A stretch of 64,000 nucleotides of DNA from the NCBI RefSeq assembly GCF_024198235.1, contig NZ_JAKCFB010000003.1, positions 434,001-498,000 of the forward strand. The letters are read 5' to 3'. The position numbers were made by a program, and so were the translations under genes. Source of the stretch: Myxococcus dinghuensis. GTDB taxonomy: Bacteria; Myxococcota; Myxococcia; Myxococcales; Myxococcaceae. Shown piece by piece: positions 42,032-52,073 of this stretch (the stretch's first letter is position 1; each line of letters opens with the position of its first letter). The notes under the pieces are model-generated. The model saw nothing but the letters and a program-made list of their open reading frames with translations, was not told the origin of the DNA and did not search any database.

Positions 42032-44376
42032 AGGACGCCGAGGTACACGGCGAGCCAGAGCGGGAGCAGGTAGTCGACCCCGGCAGCCTCGGTATCAGGC
42101 TGGCCCGGGTCGATGGCGATCCGCGCCGGGTCATGCGGCAGCATGGGGGGCCAGGGAGGCAAGGGCGCGAGGAACCCGGTCTCGAAGGGATGCCGCTGCC
42201 ACACGAACTCCATGTGGCTCCCGGGCCGCTTGTGGACCGGCAGCGCCCAGACGCTGCACCACGAGACCGGCGTCTTCCGTCCCTGCGGCGCATAGGGTGC
42301 GACGCGGTCGGGATAGAGGGACTGGAGATAGGCCGGGTCGGGCGTCTTCAGGGTCGGCATCCCCGTGGGCGAGGCAACCTGCTGGAGTCGCAGGAGCCAC
42401 TCGTGGAGGAGCGCGCGAATCTCTTCCGCGAGCGTCACCGTCGGGTCGTAGCCCCCGGGACCGTCGAGCAGCGCCTGTCGCTGCTCGGGGAGCGCCACGA
42501 GGACGCTCACGAGGTCGAAGTACGCGTTGCGGTGGTGCGCGACGCCGTGGCGCAGCAGCTCGAACATGCGGACATATCCGTCCCGCGGCGCGGGCGCGTC
42601 CTCGAGGAGGAGCAGCAACGACGCCGAGGCATGCCCGAGGTTGAACTTCCACGGCTCTTCCAGCGGCTCCGCCGCCGCGCCCCACGTCGTGAGCCACGAG
42701 GCCCCCGCGGCCGCCGCGACACTGTCGTAGAGCGCGCCGAACGCCGTCGGGTTCACCGTCTTCCCCACGCGGAGGAAGGCGAGCTGGTGGGTGAACTGGT
42801 TGAAGAAGGTGGTGACGATGGGCTGGGACTCCTCCGGCTCCAAGGGGCCGCCCGCGGTCGCGGCGCTCCATTCGGACAGCTCGCGCCTGGGCGTCACCAC
42901 GTTCCAGTGGTGGCTCAGCAGATGCTGGAGCATCGCGGTCACCAGGGAGGCCGACGCGGCCCTCACCTCCGCGTCCTCCACGAAGCGGAAGGCGTACGCC
43001 AACCCCAACAGCACCCCGAGGTACGTGTCTCGACTCGGCGGTTTGTCTCCGCGCCCGAAGCCGTGCCAGTCCCGGCCGTCCAACGTCACCGGCCCGTAGT
43101 ACCGGTCCAGATGGTCCTGGGGATGGGCGAAGGGAGGCTCTGTCTGGATGGGAGCGTCGTCGGGGAGCGCGGCGCGGGCCACGAGCCCGGGAACACCTGT
43201 CACCTCGAACAGCTTGCGCAGTCCCTCCATGGTCTGCCGGACGCGGGCCAGGGCCGCGGCACGTCCCTCGGCGGTCGTCGCCACGGCATGGCGCAGGGAC
43301 TCCGCCGCCAGGTAGTGACCGGTCCAGATGGCCGAGTCGACGTAGCCCTCGTACACGGGCTGCTTCGGAGGAGGGCTTCGCTTGATTTCGAAGAGGGCGC
43401 CATGCGGAAGGTGCGCCGCGATGCCCTCCTCCAGCACCCACGCGGGCGCGAGGAAGTCCGTCCCCGGAGGCACCGGCGCGAGGTCGTCGAGCGGGGGCCC
43501 GCCCCAGTCCCGAGGCAGGGGGCCTCGGAGCATCGCCGCCAGCTCGTCGACCAGGGGGACCGGGAGCCCGGTGTCCATCGACCACGAGAACGGCACCCGC
43601 GTCCGGCCCAGCACGGGGAGGTCGAAGAGCAGCTCGCCGACCAGTTGGAAGGTCAGCGTCGGCAGGGGCCTCACCACCACCACCCCGGAGAAGAGGGCCT
43701 CTCCGAGGGGAGGGATTTCGAGCAGGGGGAACGCGCCGAGCGGGTATTCGAAGCGCAGCCCCCCCTCCGGGTCGATGACGGGCCGGAAGACATCCAACGG
43801 CAGCGAGAGGAAGCTCAGGGCGGACAGCTCCAAGCGCCCCTGGGGCCTGATTCGGAGGCGCGAGAGCCGGGGAAGCCCTCCCGCCTCGGGGGAAGGCTCG
43901 AGGTGCGCCGCGCCCACCAGACGGAAGCCCCTCAGCTCCAGGTCCAGCGTGGCGTGGGCATCCAGCCCCGCGCCCTTCTTCGTCCACCACACCCAGAGCC
44001 GCCCTCGGAGGATGGTCTTCAGGCGCACGAGCCACGAGGTCTCGAGTGGGACGGCGAGCCGGACCTCCTCCTCGGAGAGCGCCTCGTAGCCCGGTGGACT
44101 GGCGATGGAGGTGTGGAGCCGCGCGGAGTCGACCCAAAGACAGACTTGATAGGACCCGAGGGGTAGCCGCTTCAGGAAGGACGGCCCCGCCCGGCGCGGT
44201 CCCGAGTCATACCGCCATTGCAGTTGCCTGACGACCTCCTCCGCGTTGCGAGTGTACTGCGTATGCAGCAGCGTCCACGGGTCGGCGACGAGCACATTGA
44301 CGGAGCGGACCCGGAGGTCCGCGGAGGATGAGGCCGGGACGACACCACTTTCGACGAGCGCGTCATCGGGTGCCAT
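42016..44376 (-). CDS. large protein of unknown function
   Basis: A 786-residue protein with no signal peptide or membrane helix. The N-terminal 320 residues look beta-rich, with paired strands (LDLELRGFRLVGAAHL, LPTLTFQLVGELLFDL). From about 340 a helical region begins with YVDSAIWTGHYLAAESLRHA, then GFGRGDKPPSRDTYLGVLLGLAYAF, and continues with regular helices to the end. These motifs recall (alpha/alpha)-toroid enzymes of the six-hairpin glycosidase type, but no catalytic pair is certain. It ends in a Trp/Pro-rich tail. No neighbour explains its role. Confidence 0.85.
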   Translation of the reverse strand: MAPDDALVESGVVPASSSADLRVRSVNVLVADPWTLLHTQYTRNAEEVVRQLQWRYDSGPRRAGPSFLKRLPLGSYQVCLWVDSARLHTSIASPPGYEALSEEEVRLAVPLETSWLVRLKTILRGRLWVWWTKKGAGLDAHATLDLELRGFRLVGAAHLEPSPEAGGLPRLSRLRIRPQGRLELSALSFLSLPLDVFRPVIDPEGGLRFEYPLGAFPLLEIPPLGEALFSGVVVVRPLPTLTFQLVGELLFDLPVLGRTRVPFSWSMDTGLPVPLVDELAAMLRGPLPRDWGGPPLDDLAPVPPGTDFLAPAWVLEEGIAAHLPHGALFEIKRSPPPKQPVYEGYVDSAIWTGHYLAAESLRHAVATTAEGRAAALARVRQTMEGLRKLFEVTGVPGLVARAALPDDAPIQTEPPFAHPQDHLDRYYGPVTLDGRDWHGFGRGDKPPSRDTYLGVLLGLAYAFRFVEDAEVRAASASLVTAMLQHLLSHHWNVVTPRRELSEWSAATAGGPLEPEESQPIVTTFFNQFTHQLAFLRVGKTVNPTAFGALYDSVAAAAGASWLTTWGAAAEPLEEPWKFNLGHASASLLLLLEDAPAPRDGYVRMFELLRHGVAHHRNAYFDLVSVLVALPEQRQALLDGPGGYDPTVTLAEEIRALLHEWLLRLQQVASPTGMPTLKTPDPAYLQSLYPDRVAPYAPQGRKTPVSWCSVWALPVHKRPGSHMEFVWQRHPFETGFLAPLPPWPPMLPHDPARIAIDPGQPDTEAAGVDYLLPLWLAVYLGVLPRPE

Positions 44377-44597
44377 GCGCCCGAAGATAGCGTGGCGCTA
44401 CGAGCGGAAAGTCCCCGCGCGAGCGGGGAGCGCGGTGAGTTGTCTTCTAGTCTGCGCAGGAAGGCCGAACGTCTGCCCCGCAGGGCCCGGTCAGTCCATC
44501 CGCGACCACGCCTGGAGCTTCGACCCATGGGAGCTGCATCGGCGGGCCCCAGCCCGGACAAGGCCTGGCACAGGGCGCACATTACCCATCAGGGCGC

Positions 44598-44620
44598 AAG
44601 CATCTGCCACCCAGATGCTT
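44598..44620. promoter_or_regulatory. inverted repeat upstream of the Cys-rich exported peptide gene
   Basis: AAGCATCTG (44598-44606) and CAGATGCTT (44612-44620), a perfect 9-bp inverted repeat with a 5-base spacer, lies 51 bases before the ATG at 44671. The next 14 bases (GAGACATGATATTG) are AT-rich for this genome and may hold a -10 element. It could be an operator or an RNA hairpin in the leader. Confidence 0.45.
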
Positions 44621-44670
44621 GAGACATGATATTGCAACAAGCCCCCGCAGTCCCCTCCGAGGCATGCACC

Positions 44671-44952
44671 ATGAGACTACCAATGGCGGTGATGATGTGC
44701 GCGGCGCTCTCCTTCCTGGGTTGTGGCGCCCCCGAGGCCGACGAGTCCTCCGAGCCCGTCACCGAGGACACCCGGACGGTGTCCGAATTCGCGACGTGCT
44801 CCACCAGCGGCCTGCCCGCGTGCTCCCTGTACTCCGGGAAGAGCTGCTCGCCGCTCTACAGCCGCCTGGCCTGCTGCAACGGGACGAACACGGACGAGCT
44901 CGTCTGCTCGACCAACGGCGTCACCACCGCGCTGACGTGGCAGTTCTGGTGA
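44671..44952 (+). CDS. small Cys-rich exported peptide or lipoprotein
   Basis: A 93-residue protein. ATG at 44671 follows a GAGG. The signal sequence MRLPMAVMMCAALSFLGC gives C18, close to a lipobox, followed by an acidic stretch (EADESSEPVTEDT). The mature C-terminal domain has six Cys (ATC, PAC, KSC, ACC pair, VC), enough for three disulfides, in about 40 residues. It may be a secreted or surface-tethered disulfide-rich peptide. No family recognised. Confidence 0.65.
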   Translation: MRLPMAVMMCAALSFLGCGAPEADESSEPVTEDTRTVSEFATCSTSGLPACSLYSGKSCSPLYSRLACCNGTNTDELVCSTNGVTTALTWQFW

Positions 44953-44974
44953 GCTGTCGTAGCCGGTGAGCCCG

Positions 44975-45382
44975 CTACTCGGCCGTGGTACGCGCCAGCT
45001 CCGAGCCTGCCGTCGTCGGAGCTGGTGGCTGCACCCGACACAGCCGCCACAGGCTGAAGGCATAAGCGACCGCCAGGACACCGAACGCGATCACCGTCGG
45101 GAGGATCATCTCCTCGTGGCGCAGCTCCGAGCCGTGATACGCGCCCTCCACGCAGAGCATCAACATCCCCACGGCGGGCACGACACAGAGCAGCAGCACG
45201 ACCAACCAGATGTTCGCGGCCCTGTGGCCCCGGACGATGATCCCGACGAGGACCGCGACCAGGGCCAGCAGATAACTCGGGGGGATGAAGACGAACACGA
45301 CCATCGGGCACATGTCGCTGGCCCAGGCCGGGGTCGACAACAAGAGCGCCAGGACTCCCCACACCCGCGTCTGGATACGCAT
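44975..45382 (-). CDS. small membrane protein, unknown
   Basis: A 135-residue protein from ATG 45382 (MRIQTRVWGVLALLLSTPAWAS), with a signal-like N-terminus and then three hydrophobic helices (near 26-48, 54-75 and 93-112). There are four Cys, and His residues in the loop near 80 (YHGSELRHEE). No family recognised. It converges with the Cys-rich peptide gene (22-base gap) and is divergent from the zinc-ribbon/pilin gene. Confidence 0.62.
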   Translation of the reverse strand: MRIQTRVWGVLALLLSTPAWASDMCPMVVFVFIPPSYLLALVAVLVGIIVRGHRAANIWLVVLLLCVVPAVGMLMLCVEGAYHGSELRHEEMILPTVIAFGVLAVAYAFSLWRLCRVQPPAPTTAGSELARTTAE

Positions 45383-45600
45383 TGCGACTTCCTCATCCGC
45401 CAGGCACGACTTCCCGTTGAACGGAGCGGCGCTACCGAGTGTCGCACACCTCGAGGCGGATTCCTGGCAGGCCAGACACGTCACCCGCCCCACGTGAGAG
45501 GGTATAGTCCAACCCTCCCCCGACACGACTCCCCGCTGGCACCGTCCCCTGGGTGTCGGCTATCGAGATGGATGTCGGGCCCGCTCGAGGAGGAGATTCG

Positions 45601-46263
45601 ATGCCGAAGATGACGTGTCCCCGGTGCAAGAACCCCATCGACCTCCAAGGCGTCGCAGCCGGAGCCACCGTCGCATGTCAGACCTGCGGGAACATCGCGA
45701 CCGCGACCAAGCCACTCAGCCGCAAGTGGATCGCCGCCATCATCGGCGCGGTGGCCCTGGTCTTGTGCTGTCCGCTCACCGGCATCATGGCGGCCATCGC
45801 CATCCCCAACTTCATCCGCTTCCAGCTTCGCGCCAAGCAGGCCGAGTGCAAGACCTACCTGAAGAGCTGGTACCTGGCGCAGCAGGCGTATCGCGCCCAG
45901 CACGACCGATACGAGCCCCGCTTCGCCGAGGTCGGCTTCGCCCCGGAGCCCGGCAACCGCTACGCGTACTTCGCGGCGAAGCCCGTCCCCGGAGAGGACA
46001 CCGGCACCTTCATCGACGCGGACCCGAAGCGCTTCCCGCCGCTGACACCGGACGCGCTCCCACCGGCCGCCGCGGCGGTCGTCGGCCTGTCGGGGACCTG
46101 CCCCGATTGTGAAATCACGGCGGCCTGCGTGGGCGACCTCGTCAAGGGCGACTCGTTCGACGTGTGGGTCATCTCCACCGGAGCCCTGCCCTTGACCGGC
46201 GAAGACGGAGAGCCCACGCCCCCCGGTCAGCCCGTGCACCTCGAGAAGGACCTGCAGCACTGA
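45601..46263 (+). CDS. zinc-ribbon / type IV pilin-like chimera
   Basis: A 220-residue protein. The N-terminus is a zinc ribbon (C6-P-R-C9 and C26-Q-T-C29). A membrane helix at about 43-68 runs into MAAIAIPNFIRFQLRAKQAE at 63-82, the hallmark C-terminal half of the N-terminal helix of type IV pilins, then KTYLKSWYLAQQAYRAQHDRY, as in PilA. The prepilin cleavage motif (GFTLIE) is absent, so it is not a processed pilin but keeps the pilin body behind a cytoplasmic zinc ribbon. ATG at 45601 follows AGGAGGAG. The C-terminal domain has two Cys and a PilA-like beta part. Its role is unknown. Confidence 0.82.
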   Translation: MPKMTCPRCKNPIDLQGVAAGATVACQTCGNIATATKPLSRKWIAAIIGAVALVLCCPLTGIMAAIAIPNFIRFQLRAKQAECKTYLKSWYLAQQAYRAQHDRYEPRFAEVGFAPEPGNRYAYFAAKPVPGEDTGTFIDADPKRFPPLTPDALPPAAAAVVGLSGTCPDCEITAACVGDLVKGDSFDVWVISTGALPLTGEDGEPTPPGQPVHLEKDLQH

Positions 46264-46270
46264 GTGACGA

Positions 46271-46326
46271 CCGCGGCTGGAAGGACGGCCCGAGCCTGCA
46301 CTCCAGCGGGCTCCGTGCAGCCGCGG
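46271..46326. terminator. large bidirectional hairpin between convergent genes
   Basis: CCGCGGCTG (46271-46279) pairs with CAGCCGCGG (46318-46326). Inside, GAGCC and GGCTC can pair again. It fills the gap between the zinc-ribbon/pilin gene and the lipid-kinase gene. Confidence 0.6.
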
Positions 46327-46331
46327 ACGTG

Positions 46332-47261
46332 TCAGACCTTGAGGCGGATGGCGCCGGGCAGCAACCTGAAGGTCGCGGGCAGCTTGCCCGGTGTCTCGCC
46401 ATCCACGTCCAGGTAGACGTCCTGCCCATCCACGGACTCGGCGTGGACCGTGCGGCAGCGCAGCCGGCGCGTGCCCTTCCACGTGACGTGGGCGCCGCTG
46501 TAGACGCCCTTCGACTTGAGCAGGAAGTCACTCAGGCCGTAGCCGGACCAGATGGTGACGTCGAACAAGCCGTCATGGGTGAGCGCGTCCGGCGCCACGA
46601 ACATGCCGCTGCCGAAGTAGCGCCCGTTGGCCACGGCCACGGCGGTGACGTCGAGGGGCTGCGCCGGGTTGTCGTCGGTGGACATGAGGACCTTGCGCTC
46701 GGAGTACTTCACCAGCCCCTTGAGCGTGCCCCACACGAAGCTGAAGTTGCCGCCGAGCGCCTTGCTGCCGCTGTTCACCTCGCGGGCCACCACCGCGCTC
46801 ACGCCGAACGAGGCGATGTTCGCGAAGTAGCGCGTCGCCGGCCGCCCCTCGTTGTCGATGAAGTCCAGCCGCCCCACGTCGAAGGGCTCGGTGGTGTCCG
46901 TGCGCAGCCGCTCCAGGGAGGACTCCAGGTCCAGCGCCCAGCCGAAGGTGCGGCGGAAGTCTCCCCCCGTGCCGCGAGGGATGAGGCCCAGGGCCGCGTC
47001 CGGGTTGATGACCTTGCCGTCGCGGAAGAAGCCGTTGGTGACCTCGTTGAGGGTGCCGTCACCGCCCACGGCGACGATGCACTCGTAGCCCTGTTCGATG
47101 GCCTCGCGCGCGAGGCGCGCCGCATCCATCCCGCCCTGGGTGAAGCCATGCCCGAACTCCCCGAGCACCTTCCCCACCTGCGCGGCAATCTCGACCCAGC
47201 GCTTCCCCGTCTGCCCACTGGCGCTGCGCGGATTGACCACCAGGAACGTCTTCTTCGGCAC
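46332..47261 (-). CDS. diacylglycerol/sphingosine kinase-like lipid kinase (YegS family)
   Basis: A 309-residue protein with the DAGK catalytic domain: N-terminal VVNPRSASGQTG and the ATP-binding GGDGTLNEV motif near residue 68. The C-terminal beta domain follows, ending RLLPGAIRLKV. It would phosphorylate diacylglycerol or a related lipid. The start is GTG at 47261 with GGAGGGG 6 bases upstream. It is not in an operon with lipid genes here. Confidence 0.88.
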   Translation of the reverse strand: MPKKTFLVVNPRSASGQTGKRWVEIAAQVGKVLGEFGHGFTQGGMDAARLAREAIEQGYECIVAVGGDGTLNEVTNGFFRDGKVINPDAALGLIPRGTGGDFRRTFGWALDLESSLERLRTDTTEPFDVGRLDFIDNEGRPATRYFANIASFGVSAVVAREVNSGSKALGGNFSFVWGTLKGLVKYSERKVLMSTDDNPAQPLDVTAVAVANGRYFGSGMFVAPDALTHDGLFDVTIWSGYGLSDFLLKSKGVYSGAHVTWKGTRRLRCRTVHAESVDGQDVYLDVDGETPGKLPATFRLLPGAIRLKV

Positions 47262-47648
47262 CGATGCCCCTCCGTGTAGCGCCCCTGTTTACGCGGTTGT
47301 GGCTCGGTACTCCACTCCCCGACACGCGTCCGGAGGTCGGAAGGTCCCCATTCACCCCACCTGCGACGTCGGGGCTGACGCACCGCATAGCGAGCCAGGA
47401 CGTCACGGCCCTGTCCAGGCGGTGGCCTCGGCCCCCGAGCGAGCCCCACCTCGACCGCCCTGCGCGGGGCCACGCTCCAGGTCGTGGGCGGCTCCGCGGC
47501 GCGGAAACACGCAGACGAGCCAGCCCTCCTTCACGAGGTTGGCCTGGGAACATGTGACGCAGCGGCGGAAGCACCTGGCGGCGGTGAACCCCTCCGCTGC
47601 GTGGAGACGGGCCAGGCCCCCCGCCGACGGACGGGGGGCAGACGACGG
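47262..47648. other. intergenic stretch with no recognised feature
   Basis: 387 bases between the lipid-kinase start and the PhzF-like stop. It is GC-rich and open frames through it have no family-like sequence or ribosome site. It probably holds the promoter of the lipid-kinase gene (minus strand). No repeat or hairpin stands out. Confidence 0.4.
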
Positions 47649-48536
47649 TTACGGCCGCAGCGTCCCTTCGAAGACGGTGACGGCGACGCCACCGATGCGC
47701 GCCCGCTCGGGAGCCCCGGCACGACCGGAGACCTCGACCTCGATGCGTCCCGGCTTGCCCATGGCATCGCCTTGCTCGATGCGCGCGCGCACGACACCGC
47801 CCTCGGAGGGCAGCACGATGACGCCCTGCTTCGCGAGGTACATGCCGAGCGGTCCCGCCGCCGAGCCCGTGACGGGGTCCTCGGCGATGCCCAATCCAGG
47901 AACGAAGTAGCGCGAGTGCGCCACGCTCCCGGCCTCGCGCGTGTCACGGGTGAAGACGTAGACGCCGCTCACGCCATGGGGACGCAGCAGCTCCGCGAGC
48001 GCGCCCGAACGCGGCGCCAGGCTCCAGACATCCTCCCTGCGACGGAACGGCACCACCAGCCGGTGCGCGTTGCGATGGACCGGGAGCGACGTGTCCACCA
48101 TGTCCACCGTCCCGCCCACCAGCGGGAGCACCTGGGACAGCGGGACGGGCGTCTCCAGCCAGGGGTGTCTCGGCGTGACGATCCACACCCGACTGCCACG
48201 CGCTCCCGCCGTCTCCAGCTCCACCTCCAGCGTCCCCGCCGCGCACTCCAACCGGGTGGCACCCGAGCGAGGAAGGAGGCCCCGCTCCGCGAGCAGGTGG
48301 AACGTCGCCACCGTGGCGTGGCCGCAGAAGTCGATCTCGTCCACGGGCGTGAAGTAGCGCAGCCGCACCCCCTCCTCGCTCGGACCGGACAGCACGAACG
48401 CCGTCTCCGAGGCGCCCACCGCCGCCGCGATTCGCTGCATCACCTCTTCGTCCAACCCCGCGGCATCCAGCACCACCCCCGCGCGGTTCCCCGCCCCGGG
48501 TGTCTGCGTGAAGGCGTCGACGATGCTCACCTGCAT
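47649..48536 (-). CDS. PhzF-family isomerase-like protein
   Basis: A 295-residue PhzF-like protein with two similar halves. The N-terminal motif is VDAFTQTPGAGNRAGVVLD, where the usual GNP is GNR, and the catalytic Glu is E44 in GASETAFVL. The second half holds FCGHATVATFHLL (near 92-104) and VTGSAAGPLGMYL. Members isomerise or rearrange small acids, and most are not in phenazine synthesis. ATG at 48536. Divergent from a MocR-type regulator with repeat operators between, so it is the likely target. Confidence 0.88.
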   Translation of the reverse strand: MQVSIVDAFTQTPGAGNRAGVVLDAAGLDEEVMQRIAAAVGASETAFVLSGPSEEGVRLRYFTPVDEIDFCGHATVATFHLLAERGLLPRSGATRLECAAGTLEVELETAGARGSRVWIVTPRHPWLETPVPLSQVLPLVGGTVDMVDTSLPVHRNAHRLVVPFRRREDVWSLAPRSGALAELLRPHGVSGVYVFTRDTREAGSVAHSRYFVPGLGIAEDPVTGSAAGPLGMYLAKQGVIVLPSEGGVVRARIEQGDAMGKPGRIEVEVSGRAGAPERARIGGVAVTVFEGTLRP

Positions 48537-48582
48537 GGCGTTGCTCCCTTCCGTCGCGCCGCGGCTCCCACCGCGCGACCGG

Positions 48583-48620
48583 ATTGTGTCGATACAATTC
48601 GACGGCGAACTGGATACAAT
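48583..48620. promoter_or_regulatory. GATACAAT repeat array, candidate MocR operator
   Basis: GATACAAT occurs twice in direct orientation (48591-48598 and 48613-48620; 22 bases start to start, two helical turns). An inverted near-copy ATTGTGTC (48583-48590, one mismatch) makes a 16-base near-palindrome with the first copy. It lies between the divergent PhzF-like and MocR-like starts. Direct repeats at two-turn spacing are typical of MocR/GabR/PdxR operators. TACAAT may also be a -10 element. Confidence 0.65.
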
Positions 48621-48665
48621 GGATGCATTGCGCCGCGACGCGCGTCAACCGTGGGGATTGTCACC

Positions 48666-50069
48666 ATGACAAGCTGGAAGCCGGACCTCCGAGGCCGTGA
48701 CGGCCCGCTCTATCGGGTCATCGCGGACGCGCTCGGGGCGGACATCGAGACCGGGCGCCTCTCGGCGGGAACCCGCCTGCCCACCCACCGGGAGCTGGCG
48801 GAGAAGGTCGGCGTCACGGTGGGCACGGTGACGCGCGCCTACGCCGAGGCCGAGCGCCGGGGCCTCATCGGCGGAGAGGTGGGCCGGGGCACCTTCGTGC
48901 GCCACCGCGAGACACCGCGACACCTGCCCGCGCCCTCCGTGCCCGTCGATGACGACAAGCTCGTCGAGCTGGGCCTCAACTGGCCCGCCACGCCTCCCGG
49001 AGACCCGGCCACCACCGCGCTGCGGGCGGCCCTGGAGGCGCTCGCGCGCTCGCCGCGGCTCTCCGAGCAGCTCGACTACGCGCCGCAGGCGGGCCACGAG
49101 GCACACCGGGAAGCCGGCGCCGCGTGGTTGTCCCGCTTCGGCGTGGAGGTGTCACCCGCCCAGGTGGTGGTGTGCTCCGGAGGTCAGCACGCCATGGACG
49201 TCGCGCTGAGCGCCCTCACCCGCCCGGGCGACACCGTGCTCTGCGAGGCGCTCACGTATCCCGGCCTCAAGGTGCTCGCCAGCAGGCTCCACCTGCGCCT
49301 GCATGGCGTGGCGCTGGATGAACACGGCCTCGTGCCGGACGCGCTGGACGCCGCGTGCCGCACGGGCGCGAAGGTCCTCTTCTGTCTGCCCAATCTCCAG
49401 AACCCCACGGGCGGCGTCATGCCCGAGGAGCGCCGCCGCCGCATCGCCGCGGTGGCCCGCAAGCACGGCCTCACCGTCATCGAGGATGACGCCTACGGGC
49501 TGCTGCTCGAGCGACGTCCACCCCCGCTCCACGCGCTCCTCCCGGAGTCGTGCTGGTTCATCGCGGGGGTGTCCAAGCTGCTCGCGCCGGGCCTGCGCAT
49601 CGGCTACCTGGCGCCCCCCGTCGGCGGGAGCGTGGAGCGGCTGGCGGAGGAGTCCGCGCTCGCCACGCGCATGACGCCCTCGCTGACGGCGGAGGTGGCC
49701 TCGCGGTGGATCCACGACGGCACCGCCGACGCGTTGGTCGCCAGCCGGAGTCGCGAGGCGCGGGAGCGGATGGTGTTGGCGCGCGAGCTGCTCGGCGCCC
49801 ACCTGCCCCGCCCGGACGAGCGGGCCGGGTACCACCTCTGGCTGAAGCTGCCCGAGGGCTGGCGCGCCGAGGGCTTCGCCGCGAACGCGCGACGGCGAGG
49901 CGTCTCCCTCATCCCCTCGGAGGTCTTCGCCGTGGGGCCCTCCGCCGCGCCGGCCGCGGTGCGCGTGTGCCTGGGGACACCGCGCACCCGCGCCTCGCTG
50001 ACGAAGGGCCTCGGGCGGCTCGTGGAGACGCTGGAGGCGGGACCGGAGCCCCTCGCCTCCATCGTCTGA
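48666..50069 (+). CDS. MocR-family regulator (GntR helix-turn-helix plus aminotransferase fold)
   Basis: A 467-residue protein. The GntR winged helix (about 10-80: LYRVIADALGADIETGRL, THRELAEKVGVTVGTVTRAY) is linked to a fold-type I aminotransferase-like domain (about 115-455) that keeps the PLP-binding Lys in GVSKLLAPGLRIGYL, and YDD-type Asp in IEDDAYGLL. MocR proteins sense PLP or amino compounds and control neighbouring genes. ATG at 48666; GTG at 48651 is an alternative. It converges with aspS (7-base gap). Effector unknown. Confidence 0.92.
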   Translation: MTSWKPDLRGRDGPLYRVIADALGADIETGRLSAGTRLPTHRELAEKVGVTVGTVTRAYAEAERRGLIGGEVGRGTFVRHRETPRHLPAPSVPVDDDKLVELGLNWPATPPGDPATTALRAALEALARSPRLSEQLDYAPQAGHEAHREAGAAWLSRFGVEVSPAQVVVCSGGQHAMDVALSALTRPGDTVLCEALTYPGLKVLASRLHLRLHGVALDEHGLVPDALDAACRTGAKVLFCLPNLQNPTGGVMPEERRRRIAAVARKHGLTVIEDDAYGLLLERRPPPLHALLPESCWFIAGVSKLLAPGLRIGYLAPPVGGSVERLAEESALATRMTPSLTAEVASRWIHDGTADALVASRSREARERMVLARELLGAHLPRPDERAGYHLWLKLPEGWRAEGFAANARRRGVSLIPSEVFAVGPSAAPAAVRVCLGTPRTRASLTKGLGRLVETLEAGPEPLASIV

Positions 50070-50076
50070 CGCCGGA

Positions 50077-51894
<1,818 letters not shown>

Positions 51895-52073
51895 GGAGAC
51901 CGCCTGCGTTTGTTCGTAGAGGGGAAAGGCGCGGCACCATACGGATCGTGGAAACGATGCGTCAAGGAGTCCGCACAGTCATGACCGCTCTCAGACGGTC
52001 GGTATCGGGGGTGTTTCCTGACGGTCGCCACGGGGCCGCGCAACCTCCGCCCCGCTCGCGGGTTCTCACCGGC

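Noticed and set aside
41179-44166. 995-codon plus-strand frame opposite the 786-residue protein
   Set aside because: The antisense product is Arg/His-rich. The minus-strand protein has regular helices and balanced composition, so it is the real gene.
47649-48536. PhzF-like gene as evidence of phenazine synthesis
   Set aside because: No other phz genes in the window. Most PhzF relatives have other roles.
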